A stretch of DNA of 64,000 bases from Rhodocyclales bacterium (GTDB lineage: Bacteria; Pseudomonadota; Gammaproteobacteria; Burkholderiales; Rhodocyclaceae): the NCBI GenBank assembly GCA_016235805.1, contig JACRIY010000124.1, forward strand, positions 1 through 64,000. Direction: 5' to 3'. The notes beneath the pieces were generated by a model. It did no database searches and had not been told where the DNA came from. It saw only the letters and a list, made by a program, of their open reading frames with translations. The position numbers and the translations under genes are program-made. This document shows positions 60,577-64,000 of this stretch, in pieces. Position 1 is the first letter of the stretch. The number at the start of each line of letters is the position of its first letter.

Positions 60577-62208
60577 TCATCCGAGGCCCTGGCTGGCGAG
60601 GTACTCCTCGTAGCTGCCGCGGTAATCGACGATGCGGCGATCCGGCCTGATATCGATGATGCGCGTCGCGAGGGATGAAACGAACTCGCGGTCGTGCGAA
60701 ACGAAGATCAGCGTGCCGGTGTATTTCTCCAGCGCGGTGTTGAGCGACTCGATGGATTCCATGTCGAGGTGGTTGGTCGGTTCGTCCATCAGCAGCACGT
60801 TGTTTCGCAGCAGCATCAGCTTGCCGAACAGCATGCGACCCTGTTCGCCGCCGGAGATCACGTTGACCGGCTTCTTCGCTTCGTCGCCGGAGAACAGCAG
60901 GCGGCCCAGCGTGCCGCGCACCAGGGTCTCGACGTCGCCGCCGTCATAGCCGCCCTCGCGCACCCATTGCACGATCCATTCGGTGAGCGGCGTCGTCGAC
61001 GCGAAGTCGGCGGCGTGGTCCTGGTGGAACACGCCGGGGCGGGCCTTTTCGGCCCACTTGATCCTGCCGCCCTGCGGCGTCAGGCCACCGAGCTTCTCGC
61101 CGGCCAGCAGGCGTAGCAGCGTGGTCTTGCCGACGCCGTTCTCGCCGATGATGGCGACCTTGTCGCCGGCCTCGATGCTGGTGGAGAAGGACTTGATGAC
61201 CGGTACCTTGGGCTCGTAGCCGAAGCCGAGGTTCTCGATCTCGCAGGCCAGGCGGTGCAGCTTTTCCTTTTCGTCGAAGTCGAAGCGGATCCACGGATAC
61301 TGGCGCGAGGAAGGCTTGATGTCCTCGGGGCGGATCTTGTCGATCAGCTTGAGGCGGCTGGTGGCCTGCCTGGCCTTCGACTTGTTGGCCGAGAAGCGGC
61401 GCACGAAGCCCTGCAGGTCGGCGATGCGCTCCTTGGCCTTGGCGTTGGCCGAAACCTGGCGCTCGCGCGCCACGGTCGAGGCTTCCATGAAGTCATCATA
61501 ATTCCCGCCATACACCTTGATCGTGCCGTAGTCGAGGTCGGCCATGTGGGTGCACACCTGGTTCAGGAAGTGCCGGTCGTGGCTGATGATGACCATGGTC
61601 GATTCGCGCTCGTTGAGGATGTCCTCCAGCCAGCGGATGGTGTCGATGTCGAGGTTGTTGGTCGGTTCGTCGAGCAGCAGGATGTCGGGATTGGCGAACA
61701 GCGCCTGAACCAGCAGCACGCGCAGCTTCCAGCCCGGCGCCACTTCGCTCATCGGCCCGGTGTGCTTTTCGGTGGGGATGCCTGCACCCAACAGCAATTC
61801 GCCGGCGCGCGATTCAGCGGTATAGCCGTCGTACTCGGCGAAATGCGATTCGAGTTCCGCCGCGCGCATGTAGTCGTCCTCGGTCGCGTCCGGATTTGCG
61901 TAGATCGCGTCGCGTTCGGACATGCAGGCCCACATCTCGGCGTGGCCCATCATCACCACGTCGAGTACCCGCACCTCCTCGTAACCGAACTGATCCTGCT
62001 TGAGGTAGGCCATGCGTTCGCCCGGATCGAGCGAAACGTTGCCGGCGGACGCCTCCAGCACGCCGGCCAGGATCTTCATGAAGGTAGTCTTGCCCGAGCC
62101 GTTGGCGCCGATCAGGCCGTAGCGGTTGCCTTCGCCGAATTTGACCGAGACGTTTTCAAAAAGCGGCTTGGCGCCGAACTGGATGGTGACGTTTGATGCG
62201 ACGAGCAT
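60577..62208 (-). CDS. ABC-F family ATPase, YbiT-like
   Basis: [72 protein letters not shown]. Confidence 0.92.
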   Translation of the reverse strand: MLVASNVTIQFGAKPLFENVSVKFGEGNRYGLIGANGSGKTTFMKILAGVLEASAGNVSLDPGERMAYLKQDQFGYEEVRVLDVVMMGHAEMWACMSERDAIYANPDATEDDYMRAAELESHFAEYDGYTAESRAGELLLGAGIPTEKHTGPMSEVAPGWKLRVLLVQALFANPDILLLDEPTNNLDIDTIRWLEDILNERESTMVIISHDRHFLNQVCTHMADLDYGTIKVYGGNYDDFMEASTVARERQVSANAKAKERIADLQGFVRRFSANKSKARQATSRLKLIDKIRPEDIKPSSRQYPWIRFDFDEKEKLHRLACEIENLGFGYEPKVPVIKSFSTSIEAGDKVAIIGENGVGKTTLLRLLAGEKLGGLTPQGGRIKWAEKARPGVFHQDHAADFASTTPLTEWIVQWVREGGYDGGDVETLVRGTLGRLLFSGDEAKKPVNVISGGEQGRMLFGKLMLLRNNVLLMDEPTNHLDMESIESLNTALEKYTGTLIFVSHDREFVSSLATRIIDIRPDRRIVDYRGSYEEYLASQGLG

Positions 62209-62347
62209 GGGAGTGCAACCGGTTGATGCGCCGGGGAAATTCGGCAAGGGCCGTATTCTACTTGGAGCGGCTTCGAAACAGCCGTCGGCGCGAGCCGGGC
62301 GTCAACCAGGTCTATCGGCGGAAACGATCCCGCCGGTCCCATCGTGG

Positions 62348-62710
62348 CTAGCGTTGTTTGCTCAATTCCTCCCATTCGGCATCGGTAAATACCCGCGACC
62401 TCGTGTGAAAAGCCTTGCCTTCGGGGCCTTCAAGCGAGAACGTGCCCCCGGTGCCTTCGATGACGTCGATGATGAGCTGGGTGTGCTTCCAGTATTCGTA
62501 CTGCGAGGTGCTCATGTAGAACGGGCAACCACCGATGTCGCCCAGGTGAACATCGCCGGCGCCGATGGTCAATTCGCCCGGCAGATAGCAGTTGGCGGCA
62601 CTGTTGTCGCAACAGCCGCCCGACTGGTGGAAGAACACGGGACCATGCTTGCGTTTCAGGAACTCGATGAGTTCCAGGGCGGCATCGGTGGCGATGACTT
62701 TGTCGACCAT
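62348..62710 (-). CDS. DUF779 family protein
   Basis: FLKRKHGPVFFHQSGGCCDNSAANCYLPGEL; adjacent to aldehyde dehydrogenase. Confidence 0.87.
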   Translation of the reverse strand: MVDKVIATDAALELIEFLKRKHGPVFFHQSGGCCDNSAANCYLPGELTIGAGDVHLGDIGGCPFYMSTSQYEYWKHTQLIIDVIEGTGGTFSLEGPEGKAFHTRSRVFTDAEWEELSKQR

Positions 62711-62777
62711 TTTCGTCTCCATGAAAAAGGGGCGGTTGCCCGCCCCGTGTGTGGCACGCCAAAACGTCAGCGAAAGA

Positions 62778-64000
<1,223 letters not shown>

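Overview
The window is a GC-rich chromosomal segment. Gene content and the Met/LPS/quorum-sensing repertoire suggest a betaproteobacterium, probably Rhodocyclales-like (inference only). Main blocks: (i) an acyl-CoA synthetase / TctCBA / FAH / ketopantoate-reductase operon; (ii) zapB-zapA with a downstream 6S RNA candidate; (iii) an approximately 17 kb LPS/polysaccharide cluster with many glycosyltransferases, asnB, LbetaH acyltransferases and msbA; (iv) polA, an orphan NPPY DNA methyltransferase, gshA-gshB-apbE and ptsIIA-ptsH-ptsI; (v) metX-metW behind a SAM-II-like riboswitch; (vi) a CqsA/LqsA-type alpha-hydroxyketone quorum-sensing locus with LqsR-like regulator, 6TM kinase, divergent hybrid kinase and an adjacent LuxR solo; (vii) ppk2, two ABC-F genes, a PIN/RHH toxin-antitoxin pair and exaC/DUF779. 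The two most interesting observations are the compact Lqs/Cqs + LuxR-solo locus, and a set of modular interspersed repeats. The repeats comprise a ~21-nt core that is open in all six frames, a 68-nt hairpin module and a ~130-nt double-hairpin module. They lie between genes and also in frame inside conserved genes (asnB, apbE, polA and others). A PF12000-type glycosyltransferase is visibly decayed (in-frame TAG and missing 5' end). All family calls come from reading the sequence; no searches were run.
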